Below the pieces are notes generated by a model. The model had not been told where the DNA came from. It ran no database searches and saw nothing but the letters and a program-made list of their open reading frames with translations. A stretch of 36,718 nucleotides of DNA from Mesorhizobium tianshanense (lineage in GTDB: Bacteria > Pseudomonadota > Alphaproteobacteria > Rhizobiales > Rhizobiaceae), in NCBI RefSeq assembly GCF_007830515.1, contig NZ_VLKT01000062.1:1-36718 (forward strand), written 5' to 3'. This document shows positions 15,916 to 23,499 of the stretch, piece after piece; position 1 is the stretch's first letter, and the number at the start of each line of letters is the position of its first letter. A program made the position numbers and the translations under genes.

Positions 15916-16450
15916 GTTTCGCGGGCGTCCGCTGGCGACGCCCCGCTCAAGCGCCATCCGCCCGACCACCGACCGCACCCGCGAGGCTGTCTTCAACGTG
16001 CTGGCGCATCGCTTCCCCGATAGGCTGGACGGCGCGCGCGTGCTCGACCTGTTCGCCGGAACCGGCGCGCTCGGCCTCGAAGCGCTGTCGCGCCGCGCCG
16101 CCTACGCCGTCTTCATCGAGGAATCTGCGGAAGGGCGCGGCCTGATCCGCACCAATGTCGAGGCTTTCGGCCTCACCGGGCGCACCAAGATATTCCGCCG
16201 CGACGCCACCGCCCTGGGAGAAGCGGGCACGATGGCCGCGTTCGGCCTGGTGTTCGCCGATCCGCCCTACGGCAAGGGCCTGGGCGAGCGTGCCTTGCGC
16301 TCGGCCAAAGCCGGCGGCTGGCTCGCCCCCGGCGCGCTCTGCGTCGTCGAGGAAGCGGCGGTGGCGACCTTCGAGGCAGGGCCGGGCTTTTCGGTTGTCG
16401 ACGAGCGCAGCTATGGCGAGACCGTCATCCGCTTCATCGAAGCCGCCTGA
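15896..16450 (+). CDS. rsmD: 16S rRNA (guanine966-N2)-methyltransferase
   Basis: A 184-residue SAM-dependent methyltransferase that modifies G966 in 16S rRNA during small-subunit assembly. It begins MRIVGGEFRGRPLATP, typical for RsmD, followed by IRPTTDRTREAVFNVL, the SAM-binding VLDLFAGTGALGLEAL at about 49-64, and the catalytic ADPPYGKG (DPPY at 122-125). The ATG at 15896 has AAGGGG six bases upstream and lies inside the end of the pseudouridine synthase gene, so translation is probably coupled. Two rRNA-modifying enzymes are thereby made together. Length is normal. Confidence 0.94.
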   Translation: MRIVGGEFRGRPLATPRSSAIRPTTDRTREAVFNVLAHRFPDRLDGARVLDLFAGTGALGLEALSRRAAYAVFIEESAEGRGLIRTNVEAFGLTGRTKIFRRDATALGEAGTMAAFGLVFADPPYGKGLGERALRSAKAGGWLAPGALCVVEEAAVATFEAGPGFSVVDERSYGETVIRFIEAA

Positions 16451-16548
16451 GTTCGGCCTCCTTTGCGCGCGAAAATGACGAACAAATCACTTTGCCTGTA
16501 TCAATATCCCCGCCTATCGTCCCACCCCCATGACAACCGGAGCCATTG

Positions 16549-17913
16549 ATGACATCCCAGGCTGAATGGCTGCGCGGAACGCTGTTGGCGCTGGCTCTCG
16601 TGATGACTGGCCCGGTTCTGGCCGACAACAAGCCGGCCGACGGCAAGGTGACGGATTTCATGCTCGACAACGGTATGGAGGTCGTCGTCATCCCTGATCG
16701 CCGCGCGCCGATCGTCACCCATATGGTGTGGTACAAGATCGGCAGCGCCGACGAACCGCCGGGCAAATCCGGCATCGCCCATTTCTTCGAGCATCTGATG
16801 TTCAAGGCGACGACCAACCATGCGGCCGGCGCGTTCGACCGCGCCGTCTCCGCCATTGGCGGTTCCAACAACGCCTTCACCTCCTATGACTACACCGCCT
16901 TCTACGAGACGGTGGCGCCGCAGGCGCTCGGTGAGATGATGGATTTCGAGGCCGATCGCATGCGCAACCTCATCCTAAGCGACGATGTCATCGCCACCGA
17001 GCGCGACGTGATCCTCGAGGAACGCCGCTCGCGCGTCGACAACAATCCGCAGGCGGTGCTCGGCGAGGAGGTGGACGCCACGCTCTGGCAGAACCAGCCC
17101 TACCGCATTCCGGTGATCGGCTGGATGCAGGAGATGGAGAAGCTGAACCGCACCGACGCCAAGGCCTTCTACGACAAGTACTACACGCCCAACAACGCCG
17201 TGCTGGTGGTGGCCGGCGATGTCGAGCCGGAGGTGATCAAGGCGCTGGCTGAAAAGACCTATGGCAAGGTCGCGCGTGGTCCAGACCTGCCGCCGCGCAT
17301 CCGTCCGGTCGAACCCGAGCAGAATACCAGGCGCACGGTGACGCTCTCCGACGCGCGCGTCAGCGTGCCGAACTTTTCGACGCAATGGGTGGTTCCGTCC
17401 TATCGCACTGCAAAGCCGGGTGAAGCGGAAGCGCTGGACCTTCTGTCTGAGATCCTCGGCGGCGGCAGCCGCAGCCGGCTCTACCAGCAGCTTGTCGTCA
17501 AGCAAGGCATTGCCGCCGAGGCGGGCGCCTTGTTCCAGGGCACCATGCTCGATGCCAGCAACTTCACCGTCTATGGCGCGCCGCGCGGCGACGCCAAGCT
17601 GGCCGATGTCCAGGCGGCGGTCGAGGTCGAGGTCGCCCGCATTGCCAGGGACGGCGTTACATCAGGCGAGCTGGAGAAGGCCAAGGATCGTTTCGTTCGG
17701 TCGATGATCTTCGCCCGCGACAAGCAGGATTCGATGGCCAACATCTACGGCGCAACGCTTGCCACCGGCGGCAGCGTCAGGGATGTCGAGGAATGGCCAA
17801 GCCGCATCCGCAAGGTCACCGCCGACGACATCAAGGCGGTTGCCGCGCGCTATCTCAATCTCGACCATTCGACGACCGGCTATCTCTTGCCGCAGACACA
17901 GGCAGGGAATTGA
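16549..17913 (+). CDS. M16 family zinc peptidase, catalytic subunit
   Basis: A 454-residue exported member of the pitrilysin/M16 family. A signal peptide (TLLALALVMTGPVLA, cleavage near 25) is followed by the inverted zinc motif HFFEH at 78-82, with the distal zinc glutamate in the VILEERRSRVDNNP region. The second half is the usual M16 C-terminal fold, but it lacks the Arg/Tyr pair that normally completes the active site (here LVVKQGIAAEAG). Such half-sites are completed by a partner, and the next gene supplies it. Start: the ATG at 16549 follows CGGAG by six bases; a TTG immediately before is less likely. Periplasmic peptide degradation is the inferred role. Confidence 0.92.
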   Translation: MTSQAEWLRGTLLALALVMTGPVLADNKPADGKVTDFMLDNGMEVVVIPDRRAPIVTHMVWYKIGSADEPPGKSGIAHFFEHLMFKATTNHAAGAFDRAVSAIGGSNNAFTSYDYTAFYETVAPQALGEMMDFEADRMRNLILSDDVIATERDVILEERRSRVDNNPQAVLGEEVDATLWQNQPYRIPVIGWMQEMEKLNRTDAKAFYDKYYTPNNAVLVVAGDVEPEVIKALAEKTYGKVARGPDLPPRIRPVEPEQNTRRTVTLSDARVSVPNFSTQWVVPSYRTAKPGEAEALDLLSEILGGGSRSRLYQQLVVKQGIAAEAGALFQGTMLDASNFTVYGAPRGDAKLADVQAAVEVEVARIARDGVTSGELEKAKDRFVRSMIFARDKQDSMANIYGATLATGGSVRDVEEWPSRIRKVTADDIKAVAARYLNLDHSTTGYLLPQTQAGN

Positions 17914-17935
17914 TGTGATGACGAGCTTGAGCGTT

Positions 17936-18118
17936 GGCGCTGCCCCTCACCTGCCTGCCGGCATCCTCTCCCCATATAGTGACGGGGAGAGGGGCGCTCT
18001 CATCGACGGTTTCGCCAATCACCAGCGTTGCAGAAACAGCGCCGGGGTTGCGGCCAGCCCCCTTCTCCCCGTCACTATACGGGGAGAAGTGCCCGGCAGG
18101 GCGATGAGGGGCGGCGCC
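17936..18118. repeat. Inverted-repeat intergenic element (MITE-like)
   Basis: Two arms of about 58 bp lie in opposite orientation around a spacer of about 65 bp. The left arm reads CCCCTCACCTGCCTGCCGGC followed by CTCTCCCCATATAGTGACGG. The right arm is the reverse complement of a near-identical sequence (CCCCTCATCGCCCTGCCGGG, then CTCCCCGTATAGTGACGGGG). Each arm also contains its own CTCCCC...GGGGAG hairpin. I remember this motif as abundant in Mesorhizobium intergenic regions. It carries no gene. It separates the two M16 genes, which would otherwise be adjacent. Confidence 0.8.
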
Positions 18119-19516
18119 GACTCCGACAGCTATTCGTCACGAACACAAGTTGGAAGCTACCATTTATCCGAAGCGATTGCCCTGAAGCGCGTCACCATTC
18201 CGCTATTCACCCTCTTCCTCTCGCTCCTCTTCCTCATCCTGCCGCCACTCGCCGCCCGCGCGGCCATGAACATCCAGGAGGTGACGTCCTCGAAGGGCAT
18301 CACCGCTTGGCTGGTGGAGGATTATTCCGTGCCCATCGTCGCCATCCGCTTCGTCTTCGACGGCGGCACGACGCAGGAGCCCGCCGGGAAGGAAGGGCTT
18401 GCCAATCTGATGAGCGGCCTGTTCGACGAGGGCGCCGGCGATCTCGACAGCGAGGCCTTCCAGATAAAGCTGGACGATGTCGGCGCCGAGATGGGCTTCG
18501 ACGCGGCGCGTGACGGCACCTATGGCTCGATGCGCATGTTGGCCGAGCAGCGGGACGGCGCTTTCGACCTGTTGCGGCTGGCGGTCACCGAGCCGCGTTT
18601 CGACCAGGCGCCAGTCGACCGCATCCGCGCCCAGGTGCTGTCCGGCATCATCGCCAACGAGCGTGACCCCGACACGGTCGCCCAGCGCAAATGGCAGGAA
18701 GCATTATACGGCACCCACCCCTATGCGCGGCCCGACGAGGGCACCAGGCAAAGCATCGCCACGATCGCACGGGACGATCTCATCGCCTTCCACCGGGCGA
18801 ACTTCGCCCGCGACGGCCTGCATGTGGCGGTGGTCGGCGCCATCGATGCTGAGACGTTGAAGAAAAAGCTCGACACGGTTTTCGGCGACCTGCCGGAACA
18901 CCAGGCGCTCGGCGCGGTCGCCGATGTCGATCCGAAACTCAACCAGCAGCTCGAGGTCATTTACGACCAGCCGCAGACATCGTTGCGACTGGCCTATCCC
19001 GGCGTGAAGCGGAGTGCGCCGGATTTCTTCGCCGCGGTGCTGATGAATGAGATCCTCGGCGGCGGCGCCTTCACCTCGCGGCTGTTCGACGAGGTGCGCG
19101 AAAAGCGCGGCCTGGCCTATAGCGTCAGTTCCGACCTCGTCGATCACCAGCACGCCAACGCGCTCGCCATCACCACGGCGACCCGCTCGGACCGGGCGGC
19201 CGAGACGCTGGCTGTCGTGCGCGAGGTGGTGCGGCGCATGGCCGAAGAGGGGCCGACCGAAGCGGAACTGGCGGCGACCAAGAAATACATGATCGGCGCC
19301 TATGCCATCAACAATCTGAATTCCTCCGGCGCCATCGCCGCGACGCTTGTCGAGCTGCAGCTCGACAAGCTTGGCATCGACTATGTGCAGCGGCGCGGCG
19401 CCCTCATCAACGGCGTGACGCTGGATCAGGTCAAAGCGGCGGCGAAGAGACTGCTCTCACCCGAACCGGCCATCATGGTCGTCGGGCCGAAGCAGGGCGA
19501 GGCCAGCGAGCAATGA
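18104..19516 (+). CDS. M16 family peptidase, non-zinc partner subunit
   Basis: From the ATG at 18104 this is 470 residues. After a hydrophobic export segment (IPLFTLFLSLLFLILPPLAARA) the protein has the M16 fold, but the HxxEH zinc motif is absent: the matching position reads EGLANLMSGL. The C-terminal half has EVREKRGLAYSV, giving the Arg and Tyr that M16 enzymes use for substrate binding and catalysis. It therefore complements the preceding gene, as in paired M16B peptidases such as those structurally known from Sphingomonas. The start is uncertain: ATG 18104 lies inside the inverted-repeat element, and the natural start next to the signal peptide appears to be a CTG at 18182. The stop overlaps the patatin gene as ATGA. 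Confidence 0.88.
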   Translation: MRGGADSDSYSSRTQVGSYHLSEAIALKRVTIPLFTLFLSLLFLILPPLAARAAMNIQEVTSSKGITAWLVEDYSVPIVAIRFVFDGGTTQEPAGKEGLANLMSGLFDEGAGDLDSEAFQIKLDDVGAEMGFDAARDGTYGSMRMLAEQRDGAFDLLRLAVTEPRFDQAPVDRIRAQVLSGIIANERDPDTVAQRKWQEALYGTHPYARPDEGTRQSIATIARDDLIAFHRANFARDGLHVAVVGAIDAETLKKKLDTVFGDLPEHQALGAVADVDPKLNQQLEVIYDQPQTSLRLAYPGVKRSAPDFFAAVLMNEILGGGAFTSRLFDEVREKRGLAYSVSSDLVDHQHANALAITTATRSDRAAETLAVVREVVRRMAEEGPTEAELAATKKYMIGAYAINNLNSSGAIAATLVELQLDKLGIDYVQRRGALINGVTLDQVKAAAKRLLSPEPAIMVVGPKQGEASEQ

Positions 19517-20373
19517 GCCCGAGCTTCGGCATCGCCTTCGGCGGCGGCGGCGCGCGCGGCCTGGCGCATATCCATGTCATCGAGACGCTTGACGAGCTTG
19601 GCATCAGGCCCGTCGCCATATCAGGCTCGTCGATCGGCGCCATCATGGGCGCCGGCATGGCCTCGGGCATGACCGGCAAGGATATTCACGACTATATGCG
19701 CTCGATCCTCGGCCGCCGCGCCGAGGTTGCGGCGCGCATGTGGCGGGCGCGGCCCGGCACCTTCGCCGAGATGATGCAGGGCGGGCTCAGGGTCAGCCAG
19801 TTCAATGTCGAGCGCATCCTGAAAGCCTTCCTGCCCGACAGCATTCCCGAAACCTTCGCCGGGCTGAAAATACCGCTGAAGGTGACGGCGACGGACTACT
19901 TCGGCCACAAGCTCGCCGTGTTCAGCAACGGCGACCTGCATTCGGCACTTGCGGCTTCAGCGGCCATTCCCGCGGTGTTCCGCCCGGTGATGCGCGACGG
20001 CAGGCTGCTGATCGACGGTGGCATCTACAATCCGGTGCCGTTCGACCTGATCGAACACGACGCCGACATCATCATAGCCGTCGACGTGGTTGGCGTGCCG
20101 ACCGAGGCCCGGCGCAAATACCCGACTTCCGTCGACCTGATGTTCGGAGCCACGCAACTGATGATGCAGTCGATCATCGCCGCCAAGCTGAGGCAATGCC
20201 AGCCGGACATACTGGTCAGGCCGGCGGTGTCGAAATACCGCGTGCTCGATTTCATGAAGATCGACGCCCTGATGGCCGAGACGGCCGCGATCAAGGACGA
20301 GCTGAAGCGCGAGATCGAGAAGGCGGTGGAGGGGAGAACCAAGGTCGACGCGGGCAAGCCTTCCGTGGCCTGA
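19513..20373 (+). CDS. Patatin-like phospholipase
   Basis: A 286-residue acyl hydrolase of the patatin/RssA type. The oxyanion hole is GGGGARG at 10-16, the nucleophile elbow is GSSIG with Ser40, and the catalytic aspartate is in DGG at 168-170, so the Ser-Asp dyad is complete. It has no signal peptide, so cytosolic or membrane-associated action on phospholipids is likely. The ATGA overlap with the upstream M16 gene indicates translational coupling and links lipid turnover to the envelope peptidases. The closely spaced gene order M16-M16-patatin suggests a common envelope-maintenance role, which is inference. The gene ends immediately against the convergent ADYC gene. Confidence 0.92.
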   Translation: MSPSFGIAFGGGGARGLAHIHVIETLDELGIRPVAISGSSIGAIMGAGMASGMTGKDIHDYMRSILGRRAEVAARMWRARPGTFAEMMQGGLRVSQFNVERILKAFLPDSIPETFAGLKIPLKVTATDYFGHKLAVFSNGDLHSALAASAAIPAVFRPVMRDGRLLIDGGIYNPVPFDLIEHDADIIIAVDVVGVPTEARRKYPTSVDLMFGATQLMMQSIIAAKLRQCQPDILVRPAVSKYRVLDFMKIDALMAETAAIKDELKREIEKAVEGRTKVDAGKPSVA

Positions 20374-20387
20374 CTATTCCGCCACGG
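20363..20387. terminator. Hairpin between convergent patatin and ADYC genes
   Basis: CCGTGGC (20363-20369) pairs with GCCACGG (20381-20387) around the junction of the two stop codons; flanking AAG and CTT can extend it after a bulge. Its position at the meeting point of two convergent genes suits a bidirectional terminator. Confidence 0.5.
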
Positions 20388-21228
20388 CTTGAACCGTTCG
20401 CGGGTCAATCGAACGGTTCAGGATCAGCGCCCCGGCATGGCTTTCGCACACCGCTGTCCGCGGTTGCTGCCGCACGCCCGGGCAGATCGCTGCCAGTCCC
20501 TCCATCGTGAGCACGTCGGGTATTCTGGTGTGGCTGACGCAAAGCGCGCCGTCCGGTCCCCATGCCGCTTCGAACGACATATCAGGCGCGGCCTCGTCCT
20601 GCTGAATGCCCTTCCGATCGTAGACGACGATCGGCGTGCCGTTGCGGGTATGGCCGACGCCATCGCCGCAATAATCGGCGCGGATCATGCGGGTGCATGC
20701 CTGATGATGATCCCACAGCGGCGTGCCGTCCGGCGCGCTTTCCCAGGGCCGATATCCGAACCGCGCGCATTTCGCCTGCGCGCCGCCGGTGCAGGTGATG
20801 CTGAACGCCGTGTCGGACGGCAAATGGCGGCCGTCCTGCGTCCAGGTGCCGGCAAGCGGAAAGCCCATGCGCCGGCCCTCGATGTCGGGTTCGCAGATGT
20901 TGTGCCATGCGCCGGTCGCCGCGTCGCGGGTCGACATGGCGTAGAGCATGATCCCGCCATCCGGATTCCTCGGATCGGTCTCGACCGCGTCGATGCGCAG
21001 CGGTATCCGGTCCTGTCCGTCACCAACCGTCAGAACGGCGCCGACGAGATCGTTTTGAGCGACAATGCGGCCGTCCGCCGTCGTCACCTCGAACCTTGTG
21101 CCGACAATGGAAATCGAGCTGACACCTTGTCCGGTCCCGGCCTCAGCCGGAAGCATTGCGGCCATGCTGGAAATTGCTGTGGCGATTGCGGCCAGTGCGT
21201 AGGCGAGGCAATTCCGGCGACGGGGCAT
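20374..21228 (-). CDS. Exported ADYC-motif protein
   Basis: A 284-residue protein with a signal peptide (basic MPRRRN, then LAYALAAIATAISSMAAMLPAEA). The mature part has eight cysteines (in NIC, ITC, AKC, QAC, DYC, ALC, AIC and AVC), an even number that suits disulfide bonds in the periplasm or outside. The segment CTRMIRADYCGDGVGHTRNGTPI carries the ADYC signature of a named but uncharacterised bacterial domain. FGYRPWES and LWDHHQ just before it are also typical, as I remember the family. The ATG at 21228 is chosen for CAGGAG upstream and the clean signal peptide. It lies 121 bases after the repeat protein on the same strand, so the two are probably co-transcribed. The function is unknown. 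Confidence 0.8.
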   Translation of the reverse strand: MPRRRNCLAYALAAIATAISSMAAMLPAEAGTGQGVSSISIVGTRFEVTTADGRIVAQNDLVGAVLTVGDGQDRIPLRIDAVETDPRNPDGGIMLYAMSTRDAATGAWHNICEPDIEGRRMGFPLAGTWTQDGRHLPSDTAFSITCTGGAQAKCARFGYRPWESAPDGTPLWDHHQACTRMIRADYCGDGVGHTRNGTPIVVYDRKGIQQDEAAPDMSFEAAWGPDGALCVSHTRIPDVLTMEGLAAICPGVRQQPRTAVCESHAGALILNRSIDPRTVQAVAE

Positions 21229-21349
21229 TTTTTGGCTCCTGACGATGCATTTGCGAGCGCAGATTGCTGAACGCGCCAAAGATCAGCGCGGCAGCCGCTT
21301 CGTTTGACAGAGATCGGACGGCACAAGGCCGTCCGCCCATAATTGATAC

Positions 21350-21787
21350 CTAGCGCCTCGGCGAAGGGGTCGGCCGGTCACGGTTGCTCCCATCGCCGCC
21401 GCCAACGCTGTGGCCAGACGGAAGGCCGTTGCTTCTCTTGCCGGCGGTCGAGGATTGGACATTCCCCTTCTGAACAGCCGGCAAGCCGCGGACGTTCGGG
21501 TCAACGATCGAGCGGAAGTTCGGATCGATGACGGAGCGGATGTTCGGGTCGATGATGGATTTGCCGGCCGGAGCGAGGCTTTTCGCCAGAACGATGCCGT
21601 CGGCATGCACGCCGTTGAGCGCTAGGACGCCGAGGCCGTTGCTGGTCAGTGAATTGCTTGTCAGCGAATTGTTCTCCAGGCCGTTCAGCGATTTGCCGTT
21701 CGCGCCGATCGGACCCGCCGCGCTAGCCGGAGCCGCGAGGCAGGCCATTGCGGAGGCAGCAGCCAGGTAAGTCTTGAAGCGATCCAT
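21350..21787 (-). CDS. Small exported protein with two types of tandem repeat
   Basis: A 145-residue protein with a signal peptide (MDRFKTYLAAASAMACLAAPASA). It then shows a period-five repeat at about 35-52, with units like NGLEN, NSLTS, NSLTS, NGLGV, where Asn recurs every five residues. A period-eight repeat follows at 79-102: IDPNIRSV, IDPNFRSI, VDPNVRGL. The last 40 residues are Gly/Ser/Arg/Pro-rich and probably disordered. AAGGA seven bases before the ATG is a good ribosome site. I recognise no family. The Asn-Leu pentads could form a short solenoid, as in pentapeptide-repeat folds. It precedes the ADYC gene on the same strand, suggesting a functional pair at the cell surface. Function unknown. 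Confidence 0.75.
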   Translation of the reverse strand: MDRFKTYLAAASAMACLAAPASAAGPIGANGKSLNGLENNSLTSNSLTSNGLGVLALNGVHADGIVLAKSLAPAGKSIIDPNIRSVIDPNFRSIVDPNVRGLPAVQKGNVQSSTAGKRSNGLPSGHSVGGGDGSNRDRPTPSPRR

Positions 21788-22036
21788 CTTGATTTCCTTT
21801 TTCGTTTTTCAGCGGAGCCGTCCCGTCGGGTTCGCTCCATGGCGCGGCTTTTCGCTCTCGACTGTTTCGGACGAATGCCGAAATCCGTCCGAATTGTTTC
21901 ATTTGTTGCGATCCCTCGGGCGCTGCGTCCGGTGCACCGGCGCGACGACACAAAGGAAACCTTAAGCCGGCAAATCGGCAAATCCGCGCAACACCCCTGC
22001 GCCATTGGTGACGCCAGAACGAGGAGATTTCTGGCG

Positions 22037-22732
22037 ATGCAAGCTTTGCGAAAAACCGATGGCCGACCGACCGGCGAGGCGACGGCGGCCCGGACTGCAC
22101 GGCTGGCGGTGCTGGCGGGCACCCCGGGCTTGCTGCTGACCGCATATGCAGTGGCGACATCCACGTCGCTGACCATCCGTGCCGATCTCGCCCTGACGCT
22201 GATGGACATGCTGGTGCTGGTCTCAGTCATGGTTGTGGCTGGCGGCAGCAAGAAACTGGGCATGAACAGGCGGCGAGCAGCCCTGGCCGAGACGCTAGTC
22301 AATGCGCTAGCCGCCGTCGGCATGTGCTTTTCCATGGCAGTCGTCGCCGGCATCGCCATCCAGCGGATCGCCGTCGGCGGCGTCGAACCTCACGGTCCCG
22401 GCATTGTTCTCGCCATGAGCCTGAACGGGGCCTACGCAGCGATCAATTTCTGGATCCTGCGCCGATGGAAGGCCCGCAACTTGGCTGCCGCTTCCGCGCT
22501 GGCCCGCGCGCAAATCTGCCTGTTCTCGGACAAGCTCTCATCGAACCTGCTCATCGCCGCATCGCTCGCAACAGCCTTGATTTGGGAAGGCACGATGATC
22601 GCCCGCTTCATCGATCCGTTTGCCGGGCTGCTGATCGCAACGATGACCGCACGCTGGACCATCCCGGTCGTGCGGGACACTGTGCGAAGCCTGCGAAGGG
22701 AATTTCGCAGGGCGCGCAAGCCAGCCGCGTAA
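22037..22732 (+). CDS. CDF-like membrane protein lacking canonical metal ligands
   Basis: A 231-residue membrane protein with about six hydrophobic helices and a basic C-terminal tail. The order of helices and phrases such as IRADLALTLMDMLVLVSVM and FIDPFAGLLIATMTA resemble the transmembrane domain of cation diffusion facilitators (zinc/iron/cobalt antiporters). In CDF proteins helix 2 has DxxxD and helix 5 has HxxxD; here I see only one Asp in helix 2 (LTLMD) and KLSSN in helix 5, so the metal site looks degenerate. The cytoplasmic metal-binding C-terminal domain is also absent. The ATG at 22037 follows GAGGAG by ten bases. The longer frame from 21839 has no membrane or family features in its extra part. 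The transport function is doubtful. Confidence 0.7.
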   Translation: MQALRKTDGRPTGEATAARTARLAVLAGTPGLLLTAYAVATSTSLTIRADLALTLMDMLVLVSVMVVAGGSKKLGMNRRRAALAETLVNALAAVGMCFSMAVVAGIAIQRIAVGGVEPHGPGIVLAMSLNGAYAAINFWILRRWKARNLAAASALARAQICLFSDKLSSNLLIAASLATALIWEGTMIARFIDPFAGLLIATMTARWTIPVVRDTVRSLRREFRRARKPAA

Positions 22733-22785
22733 GGCGAAGCTGTGAATGGCCTCGATCCGTCCTGGCTGGAGGCCTCAGCCTCATT

Positions 22786-23499
22786 CTAGCGGCGCCGTGC
22801 CTCCTCGTGAGCAGGCTCGTAGACATAGCCCTCGCCGCGAACCGTCACCAGAACCGCCGGCGTGTCGGGTTCGGTTTCGAACTTCTTGCGCAGTCGCGTG
22901 ATGCGGATGTCGATGCTGCGGTCGCCCGGCTCGATATCCCTGTTGTGGGCGAGCCTGCACAGCTGGTCGCGCGACAATATCTGCCGGGGATGACGTGCGA
23001 ACACGCACAGCAGGTCGAATTCCATCGACGTCAGCTGCACGTCGGCGCCGTCCGGGTCGACCATCGTGCGGCCATCCATATCGAGGATACAGCCGCCGAA
23101 GCGGATGCGGTTTCCCGGCGTTCGCTCTTCCTCGCCCAGACGCCGGATGACGCTTCTGACACGCGCCAGAAGTTCGCGTGGCTCGAACGGCTTCGCCATA
23201 TAGTCGTCGGCGCCGGCGGCCAGACCTTCGAGCCGATGCGGCAGGTCTCCGACGGCAGTCAGCATCAGTATGCCGGCGCGGCTGCGTTTGGCTATTTCGC
23301 GGGCGAGATCGTAGCCGCTTTCGCCAACGAGATTGACGTCGAGAATGACGAGGTCGGGGCCAAAGCGGTCGAGTTCGGTGCGCATTCCCGCTCCATCCGC
23401 AACGGAGCGGACATCGAAGCCGTGCGCCAGCAGGTAGTCCGACAGCATCTCGCGCAACGGCGCCTCGTCGTCGACGATAAGCAATTTCTGTTTTGTCAC
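22786..23499 (-). CDS. OmpR-family response regulator (kinase partner)
   Basis: A 237-residue two-component regulator with a GTG start. The receiver domain (1-120) has the acidic pair in IVDDE, phospho-acceptor Asp54 (VILDVNL), a Thr/Ala switch (LMLTAVGD) and Lys103 (MAKPFEP). The C-terminal winged helix (about 135-230) is of the OmpR/PhoB type, ending TVRGEGYVYEP. It would bind DNA as a dimer after phosphorylation. Its GTG overlaps the stop of the hybrid histidine kinase gene by four bases, so the two are translationally coupled and are a cognate pair. The regulon is unknown; the nearest candidates are the second regulator, the LuxR gene and the cytochrome pair. Confidence 0.93.
   Translation of the reverse strand: MTKQKLLIVDDEAPLREMLSDYLLAHGFDVRSVADGAGMRTELDRFGPDLVILDVNLVGESGYDLAREIAKRSRAGILMLTAVGDLPHRLEGLAAGADDYMAKPFEPRELLARVRSVIRRLGEEERTPGNRIRFGGCILDMDGRTMVDPDGADVQLTSMEFDLLCVFARHPRQILSRDQLCRLAHNRDIEPGDRSIDIRITRLRKKFETEPDTPAVLVTVRGEGYVYEPAHEEARRR

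Noticed and set aside
21839..22036. N-terminal extension of the CDF-like protein
   Set aside because: No membrane or family features, and GAGGAG precedes the ATG at 22037.
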